NCBI RefSeq assembly: GCF_016125575.1
Contig: NZ_WGLM01000002.1
Location: 496,001-560,000 of the forward strand
Direction: 5' to 3'
Origin: Limimaricola sp.
GTDB lineage: Bacteria; Pseudomonadota; Alphaproteobacteria; Rhodobacterales; Rhodobacteraceae
Length of the DNA: 64,000 bases
The first letter of the stretch is position 1; the number at the start of each line of letters is the position of its first letter. A model generated the notes under the pieces. The model worked only from the letters and a program-made list of their open reading frames with translations, ran no database searches and was not told where the DNA came from. Shown piece by piece: positions 18,105-27,089 of the stretch. Made by a program: the position numbers and the translations under genes.

Positions 18105-18722
18105 ATGATGCTCGCATTCGATCACATCGTCATTGGCTGCACCGATCTTGCCCACGGCACAGCATGGGCCGAGGCGGCGTTGGGCGTGGCCTTCCAGCCC
18201 GGCGGCCAACATGCACGGTTCGGCACGCATAACACGCTGCTGGGCCTTAAGGATGGCCTTTACCTTGAGGTGATCGCGGTTGACCCGGCCGCGCCGCCGG
18301 GCCCGCGCTGGTTTGGGCTGGCCGATTTCGAGGGCGCGCCGCGATTGATCAACTGGGTCTGCCGCGCGCCCGATCTGGATGCAGCGCTGGCGGTGTTGCC
18401 GGGGGCCTGCGGCCCTGCCGTGCCGATGGAGCGGGGCGACCTGCGCTGGTCCATCGCGGTACCCGAAGACGGCGGCCTGCCATGGGACGGCGCGCTGCCC
18501 ACGCCGATATCGTGGGCGCCGGGCATCCGCCATCCGGCTGCGCGATTGGCCCCTTCGGGTGTGCGCCTGACAGGATGGGAGGTGCATCATCCGCAGGCGG
18601 CAGCCGCCGAAGCGGCGCTGGCGGGCCTTCTGGACGATTCGCGCGTTCGCTTCGTCACCTCGCCCGTGCCGGGCTATCGGGCGAGGTTCGACACGCCATC
18701 CGGACCGCGGGTGCTGTCGTGA
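18105..18722 (+). CDS. VOC superfamily protein, glyoxalase-like domain
   Basis: 205 residues. The N-terminal strand MLAFDHIVIGCTDLAHGTAW is the usual glyoxalase start with a metal-binding His, and RFGTHNTLLGLKDGLYLEVI provides the rest of the first module. The whole resembles the Glyoxalase_3 type (PF13468) by layout. The substrate is unknown. Tandem ATGs at 18105 and 18108 are possible starts; an ATG at 18063 would add residues not typical of the family. The stop overlaps the start of the acetyltransferase (GTGA). Confidence 0.78.
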   Translation: MMLAFDHIVIGCTDLAHGTAWAEAALGVAFQPGGQHARFGTHNTLLGLKDGLYLEVIAVDPAAPPGPRWFGLADFEGAPRLINWVCRAPDLDAALAVLPGACGPAVPMERGDLRWSIAVPEDGGLPWDGALPTPISWAPGIRHPAARLAPSGVRLTGWEVHHPQAAAAEAALAGLLDDSRVRFVTSPVPGYRARFDTPSGPRVLS

Positions 18723-19192
18723 TCCGCCCGGCCACCAGTGCCGATGCGGATGCGATCGCCGCGATCTGGAATCATTACATTCGCACCACGACCGTCACCT
18801 TTCTGCCAGACGAGAAAACCCAAGCCGAGGTTGCCGCGCTGATTGCAGGGCCCGATCCGGTTCTCGTGGCCGAGGTCGCGGGCCGCGTGAGCGGCTTTGC
18901 ACGGTATTTCCCGTTTCGCGCAGGTCGCGGCTATGTTCACACGGTCGAACATACCGTGCTGCTGGCGCCCGGGGCGGAAGGGGCCGGGCAGGGGCGCGCG
19001 CTGATGACGTCGCTGGTCGATCACGCCCGCGCCCATGCCAAGCACAGCATCTGGGCCGGCGTCAGTGCCGAGAACGAGGCGGGCGTCGCCTTTCACGGGC
19101 GGTTGGGTTTTGTCACCGTGGCGCGCCTGCCCGAGGTTGGCTTCAAGTTCGGTCGCTGGATCGATCTTGTGCTGATGCAGAAAATGCTCTGA
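18719..19192 (+). CDS. GNAT family N-acetyltransferase (phosphinothricin acetyltransferase-like)
   Basis: 157 residues of the GNAT fold. MIRPATSADADAIAAIWNHY and TTTVTFLPDEKT resemble the N-terminus of PAT/MddA-type acetyltransferases. The acetyl-CoA binding segment is AEGAGQGRALMTSLV, and VSAENEAGVAFHGRLGFVTVA closes the fold. The GTG start at 18719 is inferred from overlap with the preceding stop and from the family start; the earlier open frame upstream has no such similarity. The acceptor substrate is not known, and methionine sulfoximine/sulfone-type amines are typical of the group. Confidence 0.85.
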   Translation: MIRPATSADADAIAAIWNHYIRTTTVTFLPDEKTQAEVAALIAGPDPVLVAEVAGRVSGFARYFPFRAGRGYVHTVEHTVLLAPGAEGAGQGRALMTSLVDHARAHAKHSIWAGVSAENEAGVAFHGRLGFVTVARLPEVGFKFGRWIDLVLMQKML

Positions 19193-19224
19193 CAAGGCCG
19201 CTGCAGCGCGTTAAGGTTGTGCCC

Positions 19225-19908
19225 ATGTCAATATGGTCCCGAATTGCCGACGCCATTGCCTCGCTCGCCAAGGGCGAGGGCCTGACGGCGATGTTTGACC
19301 GCCTTCGCACGCCGCCGGAGCGGTCGGTGGCGTTCGCCATCGCGGTGATCGGGCTGGGCGCCAAGATGGCCAAGGCTGATGGCCACGTCACCCGAAACGA
19401 GGTGGCCGCCTTTCGTGAGGTCTTTCACATTGCCCCCAAGGACGAGGGGAACGCGGCCAAGGTGTTCAATCTTGCGCGCACCGACGTTGCCGGGTTCGAG
19501 GATTATGCGCGTCGCGTCAGGGCGATGTTTTCGGATGATGACGGCCCTCTTTGCGACCTGATGGAGGGGCTGTTTCACATCGCGCTGGCCGATGGTGAAT
19601 ATCACCCTGCCGAGGATGCCTACCTGCGCAAGGTGGCCGAGATCTTCGGTTTTGACGAGCGGCGCTTTCGCTCCATCCGCGCGCAATTCGTGCCCGAGGC
19701 CGAGCGTGACCCCTACGACGTGCTGGGTGTGTCCCCCGATGCGCCGCTGGACGAGGTGCGCGCGGCCTGGCACGCCATCGTGCGCGAAACTCATCCCGAC
19801 CGGATGATCGCGCGCGGTGTGCCCGAAGAGGCGCTGCGCCTTGCGGAAAAGCGGCTGATGTCGGTCAACCGTGCCTGGGAAGAAATCAGCGAAGCCCGCG
19901 CGGCCTGA
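19225..19908 (+). CDS. DjlA-like protein: TerB-type domain plus C-terminal J domain
   Basis: 227 residues. The first 150 or so form a TerB-like helical domain (AIAVIGLGAKMAKADGHVTR, then DLMEGLFHIALADGEYHPAE, two repeated acidic Asp-Gly motifs). Residues about 165-227 are a J domain: DPYDVLGVSPDAPLDEVRAA, then the HPD motif in RETHPDRM. It probably stimulates a DnaK ATPase. The N-terminal transmembrane helix of E. coli DjlA is not obvious here. The ATG at 19225 with TAAGG upstream is preferred to GTG at 19219. Confidence 0.87.
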   Translation: MSIWSRIADAIASLAKGEGLTAMFDRLRTPPERSVAFAIAVIGLGAKMAKADGHVTRNEVAAFREVFHIAPKDEGNAAKVFNLARTDVAGFEDYARRVRAMFSDDDGPLCDLMEGLFHIALADGEYHPAEDAYLRKVAEIFGFDERRFRSIRAQFVPEAERDPYDVLGVSPDAPLDEVRAAWHAIVRETHPDRMIARGVPEEALRLAEKRLMSVNRAWEEISEARAA

Positions 19909-19915
19909 TGCCGCC

Positions 19916-20941
19916 ATGCGGATCGTCACCTACAACGTCGAATGGTTCAATTCTCTTTTCGACGATGCGGGGCGTTTGATCGACGACCATACGTTTTCGG
20001 GGCGGCAGGACGTGCGCCGCGATACGCAGATCGCGGGCCTTGGCGTGGTTTTTCAGGCGCTGGATGCCGATGCCGTCATGGTGATCGAGGCTCCTGACGA
20101 GAACCGCCGCCGCCACACAGTGCCCGCGCTTGAAGGGTTTGCCGCCCGTTTCGGTCTGCGCGCGCGCGAGGCGCTGATCGGCTTTCCCAATGCCACCCAG
20201 CAGGAGATTGCGCTTCTCTACGATCCTGACGCGTTGAGTGCCCGGCACGATCCCCAAGGCGATCCCACGGGCAAGAAGGGTACGGCCGATGCACCGCGCT
20301 TTGATGGCGTGTTCCGGCTTGACCTTGATGTCGATGGCACGCCCGATCTCGTGCGCTGGTCCAAGCCGCCGCTGGAAGTTGCCCTGACCACGCGGAAGGG
20401 CAGGGTGCTGCGGCTGATCGGGGTACACGCCAAATCCAAGGCGCCCCGTGGCGGTGGCAACGCCGAGGAAGAGATGCGCGATGCCATCGACAACCGGCGC
20501 AAGCAGCTGGCCCAATGCATCTGGTTGCGCCTGCGAATCGACCAGCACCTCGCAGCTGGCGAGGACCTGATCGTTCTGGGCGATCTTAACGACGGCCCGG
20601 GGCTGGATGCCTACGAAAAGCTGTTCGGGCGATCCGGGTTAGAGGTGCTTCTGGGCGAGGATGGCGGCCCGCGACTTTATGATCCGCATGCGCGGCTGCT
20701 GATGGGCGGCAAGACCGCGGCCCAGCCCGCCTCGGCGCGCTTTCGCATTCCGCCTGACGGGCATTTCCTGCAAGCCATGCTGGATTACATCCTCGTCAGT
20801 CCGAGCCTTGCCGCGCTGAAACCGGTCTGGCGCATCTGGCACCCCTTTGACGACGCCGCCTGTTATGCCGACGCGCGGCTGCGCAACGGGCTGCTGGCCG
20901 CGTCCGACCATTTTCCGGTCAGCCTCGACATCGACATTTGA
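19916..20941 (+). CDS. Endonuclease/exonuclease/phosphatase family protein
   Basis: 341 residues of the EEP (DNase I-like) fold. It begins MRIVTYNVEWFNSLFDD (metal-binding Asn). It has VMVIEAPDENRRR in place of the usual Q-E, LIGVHAKSKAPRGG with the catalytic His, EDLIVLGDLNDGPG (Asp/Asn pair) and a C-terminal LAASDHFPVSLDI with the Ser-Asp-His motif. No signal peptide is seen, so it is probably cytoplasmic. The substrate (nucleic acid, lipid phosphate or other) is unknown. It starts 8 bp after the DjlA-like gene and overlaps the potential upstream extension of the next gene. Confidence 0.85.
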   Translation: MRIVTYNVEWFNSLFDDAGRLIDDHTFSGRQDVRRDTQIAGLGVVFQALDADAVMVIEAPDENRRRHTVPALEGFAARFGLRAREALIGFPNATQQEIALLYDPDALSARHDPQGDPTGKKGTADAPRFDGVFRLDLDVDGTPDLVRWSKPPLEVALTTRKGRVLRLIGVHAKSKAPRGGGNAEEEMRDAIDNRRKQLAQCIWLRLRIDQHLAAGEDLIVLGDLNDGPGLDAYEKLFGRSGLEVLLGEDGGPRLYDPHARLLMGGKTAAQPASARFRIPPDGHFLQAMLDYILVSPSLAALKPVWRIWHPFDDAACYADARLRNGLLAASDHFPVSLDIDI

Positions 20942-20982
20942 GCGCGCTTGGGGAATCGGCCCGGCGCGGTTATGATGAACGT

Positions 20983-21366
20983 ATGGTGAAGTTGCGCCCG
21001 GTTCTTGTTGCCCTGTTTCTTGCCACCCCGCTGGCCGCCCAAGAGGCGCCGCCCGCCGCTGGCCCCGATGATGGCATGTCCTTGATGGACCGTGGCGCGC
21101 AGTTGTTCATGCGCGGTCTGATGCAACAGATGGCCCCTGCCGTTGAGGATCTGCGCGGTCTGGCCGAAAAGGCGGGACCGGCGATGAAGGATTTCGTCGC
21201 CACGATGGGGCCTGCGATGCTGGACCTGTTGGCGCGGGTCGACGACCTGCGCAATTACCAGCCGCCTGAATTCCTGCCCAACGGCGATATCATCATCCGG
21301 CGCAAACCGGACGCGCCTCCCTTCACGCCGCCGCCGCCCGGGCCACCGCCGCAGGTGGATCTCTAG
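20983..21366 (+). CDS. Hypothetical exported protein, Pro-rich C-terminus
   Basis: 127 residues from the chosen ATG at 20983, which begins a signal peptide (MVKLRPVLVALFLATPLAAQ). The mature part has a helical Met-rich stretch (GAQLFMRGLMQQMAPAVEDL) followed by PAMKDFVATMGPAMLDLL. It ends in NGDIIIRRKPDAPPFTPPPP and PGPPPQ. No catalytic motif is visible, and it may be periplasmic. A longer form from 20938 would overlap the EEP stop by 4 bp but would bury the signal peptide. The function is unknown. Confidence 0.75.
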   Translation: MVKLRPVLVALFLATPLAAQEAPPAAGPDDGMSLMDRGAQLFMRGLMQQMAPAVEDLRGLAEKAGPAMKDFVATMGPAMLDLLARVDDLRNYQPPEFLPNGDIIIRRKPDAPPFTPPPPGPPPQVDL

Positions 21367-21379
21367 CCCTTCGACAACG

Positions 21380-22927
21380 TCAGTCGCCGATGCGGACGGA
21401 TGTCGTGGCCCCCAGTGCCGCGCCCAATGCGCCTAGCCTTGCCTCGGCCACCTCGCCGAAAAGCGGGCGCGCATGTTCGCTCAGCCGCAAGGTCAGCGTT
21501 TTCTTGTTGGGGTGCCATTCCAGTTGGCCGGGCTGTTCGTCTGCGTTCAGCCACAACATCGCGCCCAGCCGCATCGCCTTGCCCAGAACCTCGGCCTGCA
21601 CCTGCTCGGCTGTTGGCAGCAATTTGAAAAGCGGCTCGAAACGCGAGCCTTCGCGGCGGTTGGAATAGCGGTGCAGCAGCGCAAGCCCGAGGAAGACCCG
21701 TTCCTGATGCTTCAGCCCGCCAAGGTTGGCCCGCGTCGCGTTGTCGAAGGCGACCTCGTCACGGTAGTCGGGATGCGCGCGCCAGCTGACATCGTGGAGC
21801 AGGCAGGCCGCGCGAATGATCCGCGATTTCTGCCAGTCCGCGCGCGGGAAAAGCGGCCGGACAAAATCGTGCAGGATGCGGCCGAAGCCGGGCAGGCGGG
21901 CATCCTTGGCCTCGGCAAAGGCGCAGGCCTCGACCAGTGGATCACGCTCGCGCAGTTCGCGCGGCATCTGCTCGTAAAGCATCCCCTCGCGGATGCCGTA
22001 GGACGACACGGCGATGTCCTTGGGCCGGAACACCCTTACCAGTTCGCGCAGGACCTGCACCGCCAACGGCACCAGCGACATCCGGTCGCTGGAGATGCTG
22101 CACCGCGCGCGCAGAGCGTCGAGGTCCTGTTCCGCGATGTACTCGGCCGTTGCCGAGACCTGACGCACGGTCATCCGGTATTCGTGCAGCACGGTCAGCG
22201 GGTAGCCGCGACGTTCCATGTCGATGCGCGCGATCGCCCGCCACGAGCCGCCGACGAGGAACAGGCGCATGGCCGTCTCGCCGGACATCGCGTCGTGCAA
22301 CTTCGCGATCTCGGCCTTGATGTAGGATTTCAGGGCCTTCTTGCCGCCCTTGACCTCGCGCAGCTTGAACGGCCCCAGAGGCGAGGTCATGCGGTTGCCC
22401 ACCCGGCCCTCGGCAAGGTCGGCCAGTTCCATGGACGAGCCGCCGATGTCGCAGACAAGGCCGTAGCTGCCGGGCCAGCCCAGCAGCACGCCTTGCGCCG
22501 ACAGCCGCGCCTCTTCCCGTCCGTCGATCACCCACAGGCGCACGCCCGTTTCGGCCAGCACCTCACGGCGAAACTCTTCGCCATCGGCGGCCTCGCGAAC
22601 GGCGGCGGTGGCCACGGCCGTCAGTGGCGGAATGCCCATGCCCTGCGCCAATGCCGCGAAACGGCGGATCGCCGACATTGCGCGCCGCCGGCCTTCGGGG
22701 TTCAGGCGTCCGGTCTGGCTGAGGCCCGCCCCAAGCCCGCACATGATTTTTTCGTTGTAGAAATAGGCCGGGCTGCGTGCTGCGCCGTCGAAAACGACAA
22801 GGCGCACCGAGTTTGAGCCGACGTCGACCACGCCCACGCGCGAAAGCGCTCGGGCCTTGGGGTCATTGAACAGGGGCCTGCCGAACGGCTCCCACTCGGC
22901 ACCGTCGTTGTCTGCAGGTCCGTCCAT
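21380..22927 (-). CDS. ppx: Exopolyphosphatase (Ppx/GppA family) with HD-like C-terminus
   Basis: Removes terminal phosphates from polyphosphate, or pppGpp in GppA-type members. The 515-residue protein has the sugar-kinase/Hsp70-like phosphate motifs RVGVVDVGSNSVRLVVFDG and YGLVCDIGGSSMELADL. The C-terminal region (from about residue 310) contains RAACLLHDVSWRAHPDYR, an HD-type motif as in long Ppx proteins. The ATG at 22927 follows a GGGGATGGGG stretch; longer starts at 22954 (ATG) and 22978 (TTG) are possible. It is directly downstream of ppk on the same strand, so synthesis and breakdown of polyphosphate are encoded together. Confidence 0.93.
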   Translation of the reverse strand: MDGPADNDGAEWEPFGRPLFNDPKARALSRVGVVDVGSNSVRLVVFDGAARSPAYFYNEKIMCGLGAGLSQTGRLNPEGRRRAMSAIRRFAALAQGMGIPPLTAVATAAVREAADGEEFRREVLAETGVRLWVIDGREEARLSAQGVLLGWPGSYGLVCDIGGSSMELADLAEGRVGNRMTSPLGPFKLREVKGGKKALKSYIKAEIAKLHDAMSGETAMRLFLVGGSWRAIARIDMERRGYPLTVLHEYRMTVRQVSATAEYIAEQDLDALRARCSISSDRMSLVPLAVQVLRELVRVFRPKDIAVSSYGIREGMLYEQMPRELRERDPLVEACAFAEAKDARLPGFGRILHDFVRPLFPRADWQKSRIIRAACLLHDVSWRAHPDYRDEVAFDNATRANLGGLKHQERVFLGLALLHRYSNRREGSRFEPLFKLLPTAEQVQAEVLGKAMRLGAMLWLNADEQPGQLEWHPNKKTLTLRLSEHARPLFGEVAEARLGALGAALGATTSVRIGD

Positions 22928-23002
22928 CGCCCCATCCCCTTGCGGCCCGACCATGCGGTCAGCCCGCTGCACTGTCAATCATACGATCGGCGGTAGAGGG
23001 TA

Positions 23003-25171
23003 TCAGTCGTCTGTATGGGTCAGTTGCGGCACGTCGGCCGCGCCGGCCGAACCCCGCCCCGAAAGTGACGGGTTTTCCATGAAGAAGCGGTGGCAGTTGA
23101 AGGCGAACTCGCCCTCGGCCCAAGTCGCCCGGGTGAAGCTGCCATCGCCTGACATGACCCATGTCTGCGCCACGTCGGCCATGTTGGCGGCCATGATCTG
23201 GCTGACGATCTGCGCCTTGACGGTCGCGTTGGTGATCTCGACCAAGGACTCCACCCGCCGCAGCAGGTTGCGCCCCATCCAGTCTGCCGAGGAGATGAAA
23301 ACCCGTGCCTTCTTGGAAGGCAGCGCAGCGCCATTGCCGAAACACACGATCCGGCTGTGTTCGAGGAAACGCCCGACGATCGACTTGACGCGGATATTCT
23401 CTGAAAGGCCCTTCACGCCCGGCCGCAGCCCGCAGATGCCGCGCACGACAAGGCTGATCTTCACGCCGGCCTGGCTGGCGGCATAAAGCGCGTCGATCAC
23501 GTCCTCTTCGATGAGCGAGTTCATCTTGGCCCAGATCGCGCCGGGTTTGCCCGCGCGGGCGTTGTCGGCCTCGGCCCCGATCAGCTCCAGCAGTCGCGAT
23601 TTCAGCGAAATCGGCGATATGGCGAGGTTTTCCAGCTCTTCCGGCTGGGCATAGCCGGAGAGGTAGTTGAACACCTTGGTCGCGTCGCGCCCCAGCCGGG
23701 CGTCGCAGGTGAACAGGCTGAGGTCGGTGTAGATGCGCGCGGTGATCGGGTGGTAGTTGCCGGTGCCGAAATGCGAATAGGTGACCAGCGCCTCACCCTC
23801 GCGCCGCACCACGGTGCTGATCTTGGCGTGGGTCTTGTAGTTGAGAAAGCCGTAGACGACATGCGCGCCCGACCGCTCCAGCCGGCGCGACTGGCGGATG
23901 TTGGCGGCCTCGTCGAACCGCGCTTTCAACTCCACCAGCGCCGTGACCGACTTGCCATTCTCGGCCGCCTCGCACAGCGCGTCCACGATGGGCGAGTTGC
24001 GCGAGGTCCGGTAAAGCGTCTGCTTTATCGCCACCACGTCGGGGTCCTGTGCGGCCTGACTGAGGAAACGGACGACCATGTCGAACGTCTCGTAGGGGTG
24101 GTGCAGCAGCATGTCCTTTTGCCGGATCGCGGCGAACATGTTGCCGTCATGGTCCTGCACCCGTTCCGGCACGCGCGGGCTGTAGGGCGGCCAGAGCAGG
24201 TCGGGCCGGCTGTCGAGCACCAGTTCCGACAGGTTGCCGATGCCAATCAGCCCCTCGACCTCGACGACCTCCTCGTCGGTCAGGTGAAGTTCCTGCATGA
24301 TCATCGACTTGAGGGCCTTCGGCGCGCCTGCCGAGAGTTTCATCCGCACGACTTCGCCCCGGCGGCGGCGTTTGAGCGCGGTCTCGAATTCGCGCACCAG
24401 ATCCTCGGCCTCGTCCTCGACCTCGATATCGCTGTCCCGCAGCACCCGGAAAGCACAGTGGCCCTTCATCCGGTAGCCGGGGAAAAGCCGGTCGAGGTGC
24501 AACAAAAGCAATTCTTCCAGCGGCAGAAACCGCAGGCCCTCGCCGCCGGGGACCTTCACGAAACGCGAGATCTGGTGCGGCACAGGCAAGAGCGCGCGCA
24601 AGCCGCGCTTGTCACTTCGCCGCTCCAGTTCGAGCGCCAGCGCGAAACCTTCGTTGGGGATGAACGGGAAGGGGTGCGCGGGGTCTACCGCCAGCGGCGA
24701 CAGCACCGGAAAGACGTGATTGAGAAAGAAGTCGCCCAGATGCGCGCAATCAGCCTCGTCCAGCGCGTCACGGGTCAGGATGCTGATCCCGGCCGCGTCC
24801 ATCTCGGCCTTGAGCCCGGAAAAGACCGATTGCTGCCGATCCATCAGCTTGCGCGCGTCGGTGTCGATCAGCACCAGTTGCTGCGCCGGCGTCAGTCCGT
24901 CGACCGAGGGTGTGACGTTGTTGGCATGAGCCAGCTCGCGCAGGCCGGCGGCGCGCACGGTGTAGAACTCGTCAAGGTTTGTGGCCGAGATCGACAGGAA
25001 GCGCAGGCGTTCCAGCAAGGGCACGCGGCGGTTCTCGGCCTCTTCCAGCACGCGCCAGTTGAAGCCCAGCCAGCTGAGCTCGCGGTTGTAGAACCGTGCG
25101 GGACCGGTCAGATCGGCGTCGATGGTCATCGGCGCGGGGAAAGGGGCGGCAAGAAAATCGGCAATGTTCAT
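23003..25171 (-). CDS. ppk1: Polyphosphate kinase 1
   Basis: Reversible transfer of the ATP gamma-phosphate to polyphosphate, at the membrane. The 722 residues are typical. The N domain starts RFYNRELSWLGFNWRVLEEA. Next comes FLSISATNLDEFYTVRAAGL. The two catalytic-domain His regions are FLNYKTHAKISTVVRREG and FLEHSRIVCFGNGAALPSKK. DVVAIKQTLYRTSRNSPIV lies between them. The ATG at 25171 (MNIADF) is chosen; GTG at 25198 is an alternative. It sits between hdaA and ppx in one apparent transcription unit. Confidence 0.97.
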   Translation of the reverse strand: MNIADFLAAPFPAPMTIDADLTGPARFYNRELSWLGFNWRVLEEAENRRVPLLERLRFLSISATNLDEFYTVRAAGLRELAHANNVTPSVDGLTPAQQLVLIDTDARKLMDRQQSVFSGLKAEMDAAGISILTRDALDEADCAHLGDFFLNHVFPVLSPLAVDPAHPFPFIPNEGFALALELERRSDKRGLRALLPVPHQISRFVKVPGGEGLRFLPLEELLLLHLDRLFPGYRMKGHCAFRVLRDSDIEVEDEAEDLVREFETALKRRRRGEVVRMKLSAGAPKALKSMIMQELHLTDEEVVEVEGLIGIGNLSELVLDSRPDLLWPPYSPRVPERVQDHDGNMFAAIRQKDMLLHHPYETFDMVVRFLSQAAQDPDVVAIKQTLYRTSRNSPIVDALCEAAENGKSVTALVELKARFDEAANIRQSRRLERSGAHVVYGFLNYKTHAKISTVVRREGEALVTYSHFGTGNYHPITARIYTDLSLFTCDARLGRDATKVFNYLSGYAQPEELENLAISPISLKSRLLELIGAEADNARAGKPGAIWAKMNSLIEEDVIDALYAASQAGVKISLVVRGICGLRPGVKGLSENIRVKSIVGRFLEHSRIVCFGNGAALPSKKARVFISSADWMGRNLLRRVESLVEITNATVKAQIVSQIMAANMADVAQTWVMSGDGSFTRATWAEGEFAFNCHRFFMENPSLSGRGSAGAADVPQLTHTDD

Positions 25172-25212
25172 GAAGTCTTGTCGCCCGGCCAATGTCACAG
25201 GATGATGACTGA

Positions 25213-25887
25213 CTATCGCGCGGCGGTCCCGTCATTGTCCAGCAGCTCTCGGGCGAGCCTTTCGTTGATCTCCCGCCCCTGAGCCAGCCCCGCCTGATCA
25301 AGCCGCGCAACGATATCGGCCGCGGCCGCGAAGGACCGTTCGATCCGGCGGGTAAGAAAGCCGACCAGCGCCGGTGGCGCGGCTAGTTGCCGGTCGCGCA
25401 GGTGCTTTATGATGACCGCCGCCAGCAGCGCATCGTCAGGGTCGGCGATGGCGACGGTGGTGATTGCCTGCACCCGGCTGGCAAGGTCGGGCAGGGTGAT
25501 GGGCCAGCGGGCGGGCGGGCTTGCCGCGGTCAAGAGGAGGTGCGCGTTCGCATTCGCAAGGTGATTGTGCAGGTGAAAGAGCGCCTCTGCGCCTTCGGGA
25601 CCGAGCCTGTCGACGTCCTCGATCACCACGTCGCCGGGTGGCGGTGGGGCCAGCCCTTTGCCCAGCCGCGTCGCCTGCATCAGCGTGGCGCCGGTTGCCT
25701 GCTGGAACACGCGTGCAAGGTGGGTCTTGCCGCTGCCCGCGGGCCCGGTCAGCACCAGCCGCCGCTGCGGCCAGAGCGCCGGATCGCTGACCAGCGCATA
25801 GGCCTGCGCGTTCGATAGGCTGACAAAGAAATCTTCGGCCCCAAGCGATACCTGCGGCGGCCAGTCGAATACCAGTTGCCGCGGCAT
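25213..25887 (-). CDS. hdaA: HdaA/Hda-like DnaA-related ATPase
   Basis: 224-residue AAA+ protein related to DnaA domain III but without the DNA-binding domain IV, the hallmark of Hda-type regulators that promote DnaA-ATP hydrolysis after initiation. It begins [20 protein letters not shown]. Walker A is LTGPAGSGKTHLARVF, Walker B is VVIEDVDRL, and sensor-like LASRVQAITTVAIADPDD follows. The true start is at 25887, where ATG overlaps the upstream permease stop by one base; the longer frame upstream is a shadow of that permease. Followed closely by ppk1 and ppx. Confidence 0.9.
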   Translation of the reverse strand: MPRQLVFDWPPQVSLGAEDFFVSLSNAQAYALVSDPALWPQRRLVLTGPAGSGKTHLARVFQQATGATLMQATRLGKGLAPPPPGDVVIEDVDRLGPEGAEALFHLHNHLANANAHLLLTAASPPARWPITLPDLASRVQAITTVAIADPDDALLAAVIIKHLRDRQLAAPPALVGFLTRRIERSFAAAADIVARLDQAGLAQGREINERLARELLDNDGTAAR

Positions 25888-26948
25888 CAGGGCTGGTCCT
25901 CCAGCCCCCGGTAAAGCCGGCCTTCCTTGTAATGGCCCAACGCGAACCGCGCGATCACCCCAAGCATCGCGGAAAAGGGCACCGCCACAAGCAGGCCCAC
26001 GAAGCCAAAGAGCGCGCCAAAAACGGACAACGCGAAGATCAGCCAGACCGGGTGCAGGCCGACTGACTTGCCCACCAGCCGTGGCGTGACGATGTTGCCT
26101 TCCATGAACTGGCCAAAGGCAAAGATGCCCACCACGACAGCAATCATCGTGTTGTTGCCCCAGAACTGGAACACCGCCAACCCGATGGCCAGCGTTCCCC
26201 CCACCAGAGCGCCCACGTAGGGAATGAAGGTAATCAGCCCGGCGACCGAGCCGATGACGAGGCCGAAATTCAGGCCCGCCACCATCAGCGACACCGCGTA
26301 GTAGGTGCCCATCACAAGACATACGGTGCCTTGGCCGCGGATGAAGGATGACAGGGTCCGGTCAATCTCGGCCGCCAACTGGCGGATCATCGGGGCATGA
26401 TCGCGCGGCAGCAGATCGTCCACTTCCGCAACCATTCTGTCCCAGTCGAGCAGCAGGTAGAAGGCCACGACCGGCACAACGACCAGCAGAACGGCGATGT
26501 TGATGATGCTGAGAGCCGAGGACAGCAGCCCGTTAAAGAGGTCACCGCCTTTGGACTGGATCGCCTGACCGATGGCGATCAGTTGCTGGCGCACCGGATT
26601 GCCCTCGACCATGACCTGCGGAAACTTTTCTGTCAGCCAGGCCTGCAACTGACCGAAGAGGGTTGGCGCCATGTCGATCAGCCCGGTCGTCTGCCGGATC
26701 AACGTCGGGATCACCAGCAGGATGATCAGCACGAAGACCAGCAGCGCCACGGCGGTGATCACCACCACCGACATCACCCGGCTCAGCCCCAGCCGCTCCA
26801 GCCGGTCGGCGATGGGATCAAGGACATAAGCGATGGCACCGGCCAGCACGAAAGGCAGGATGACGTTGCCGAGTTTCCACAGCACGACCATCACCACCGC
26901 CGCGGCGATGGCCCAATAGGTGGCTTGCTGGCGGACGGGCAGGGCCAT
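25887..26948 (-). CDS. AI-2E (PerM/TqsA) family permease
   Basis: 353-residue inner-membrane protein. N-terminal helices ([20 protein letters not shown], then [20 protein letters not shown]) are the usual start of the family. A periplasmic/cytosolic loop about residues 100-180 and C-terminal helices with [20 protein letters not shown] and [20 protein letters not shown] complete the pattern. The family includes exporters of autoinducer-2 and Na+/H+ antiporters, so substrate prediction is unsafe. The ATG at 26948 with CCGGAG 6 bp upstream is chosen. It is the first gene of a probable perM-hdaA-ppk1-ppx operon. Confidence 0.92.
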   Translation of the reverse strand: MALPVRQQATYWAIAAAVVMVVLWKLGNVILPFVLAGAIAYVLDPIADRLERLGLSRVMSVVVITAVALLVFVLIILLVIPTLIRQTTGLIDMAPTLFGQLQAWLTEKFPQVMVEGNPVRQQLIAIGQAIQSKGGDLFNGLLSSALSIINIAVLLVVVPVVAFYLLLDWDRMVAEVDDLLPRDHAPMIRQLAAEIDRTLSSFIRGQGTVCLVMGTYYAVSLMVAGLNFGLVIGSVAGLITFIPYVGALVGGTLAIGLAVFQFWGNNTMIAVVVGIFAFGQFMEGNIVTPRLVGKSVGLHPVWLIFALSVFGALFGFVGLLVAVPFSAMLGVIARFALGHYKEGRLYRGLEDQP

Positions 26949-27089
26949 GCGCACTCCGGGGAACCTTACGCGACACTATGTCGGCTGTCCGGGCGGGCAG
27001 ATCAAGCCCAAAGGCCCCATCGCCGCTTGCCTGCCCCGTCGGGCGCAATTACACCCTCGCGGGACAACGCCATCCCGAAGGACCGCCCG

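Noticed and set aside
21473-25282. Long plus-strand frames opposite ppx and ppk1
   Set aside because: Antisense shadows; the minus-strand genes have full catalytic motifs.
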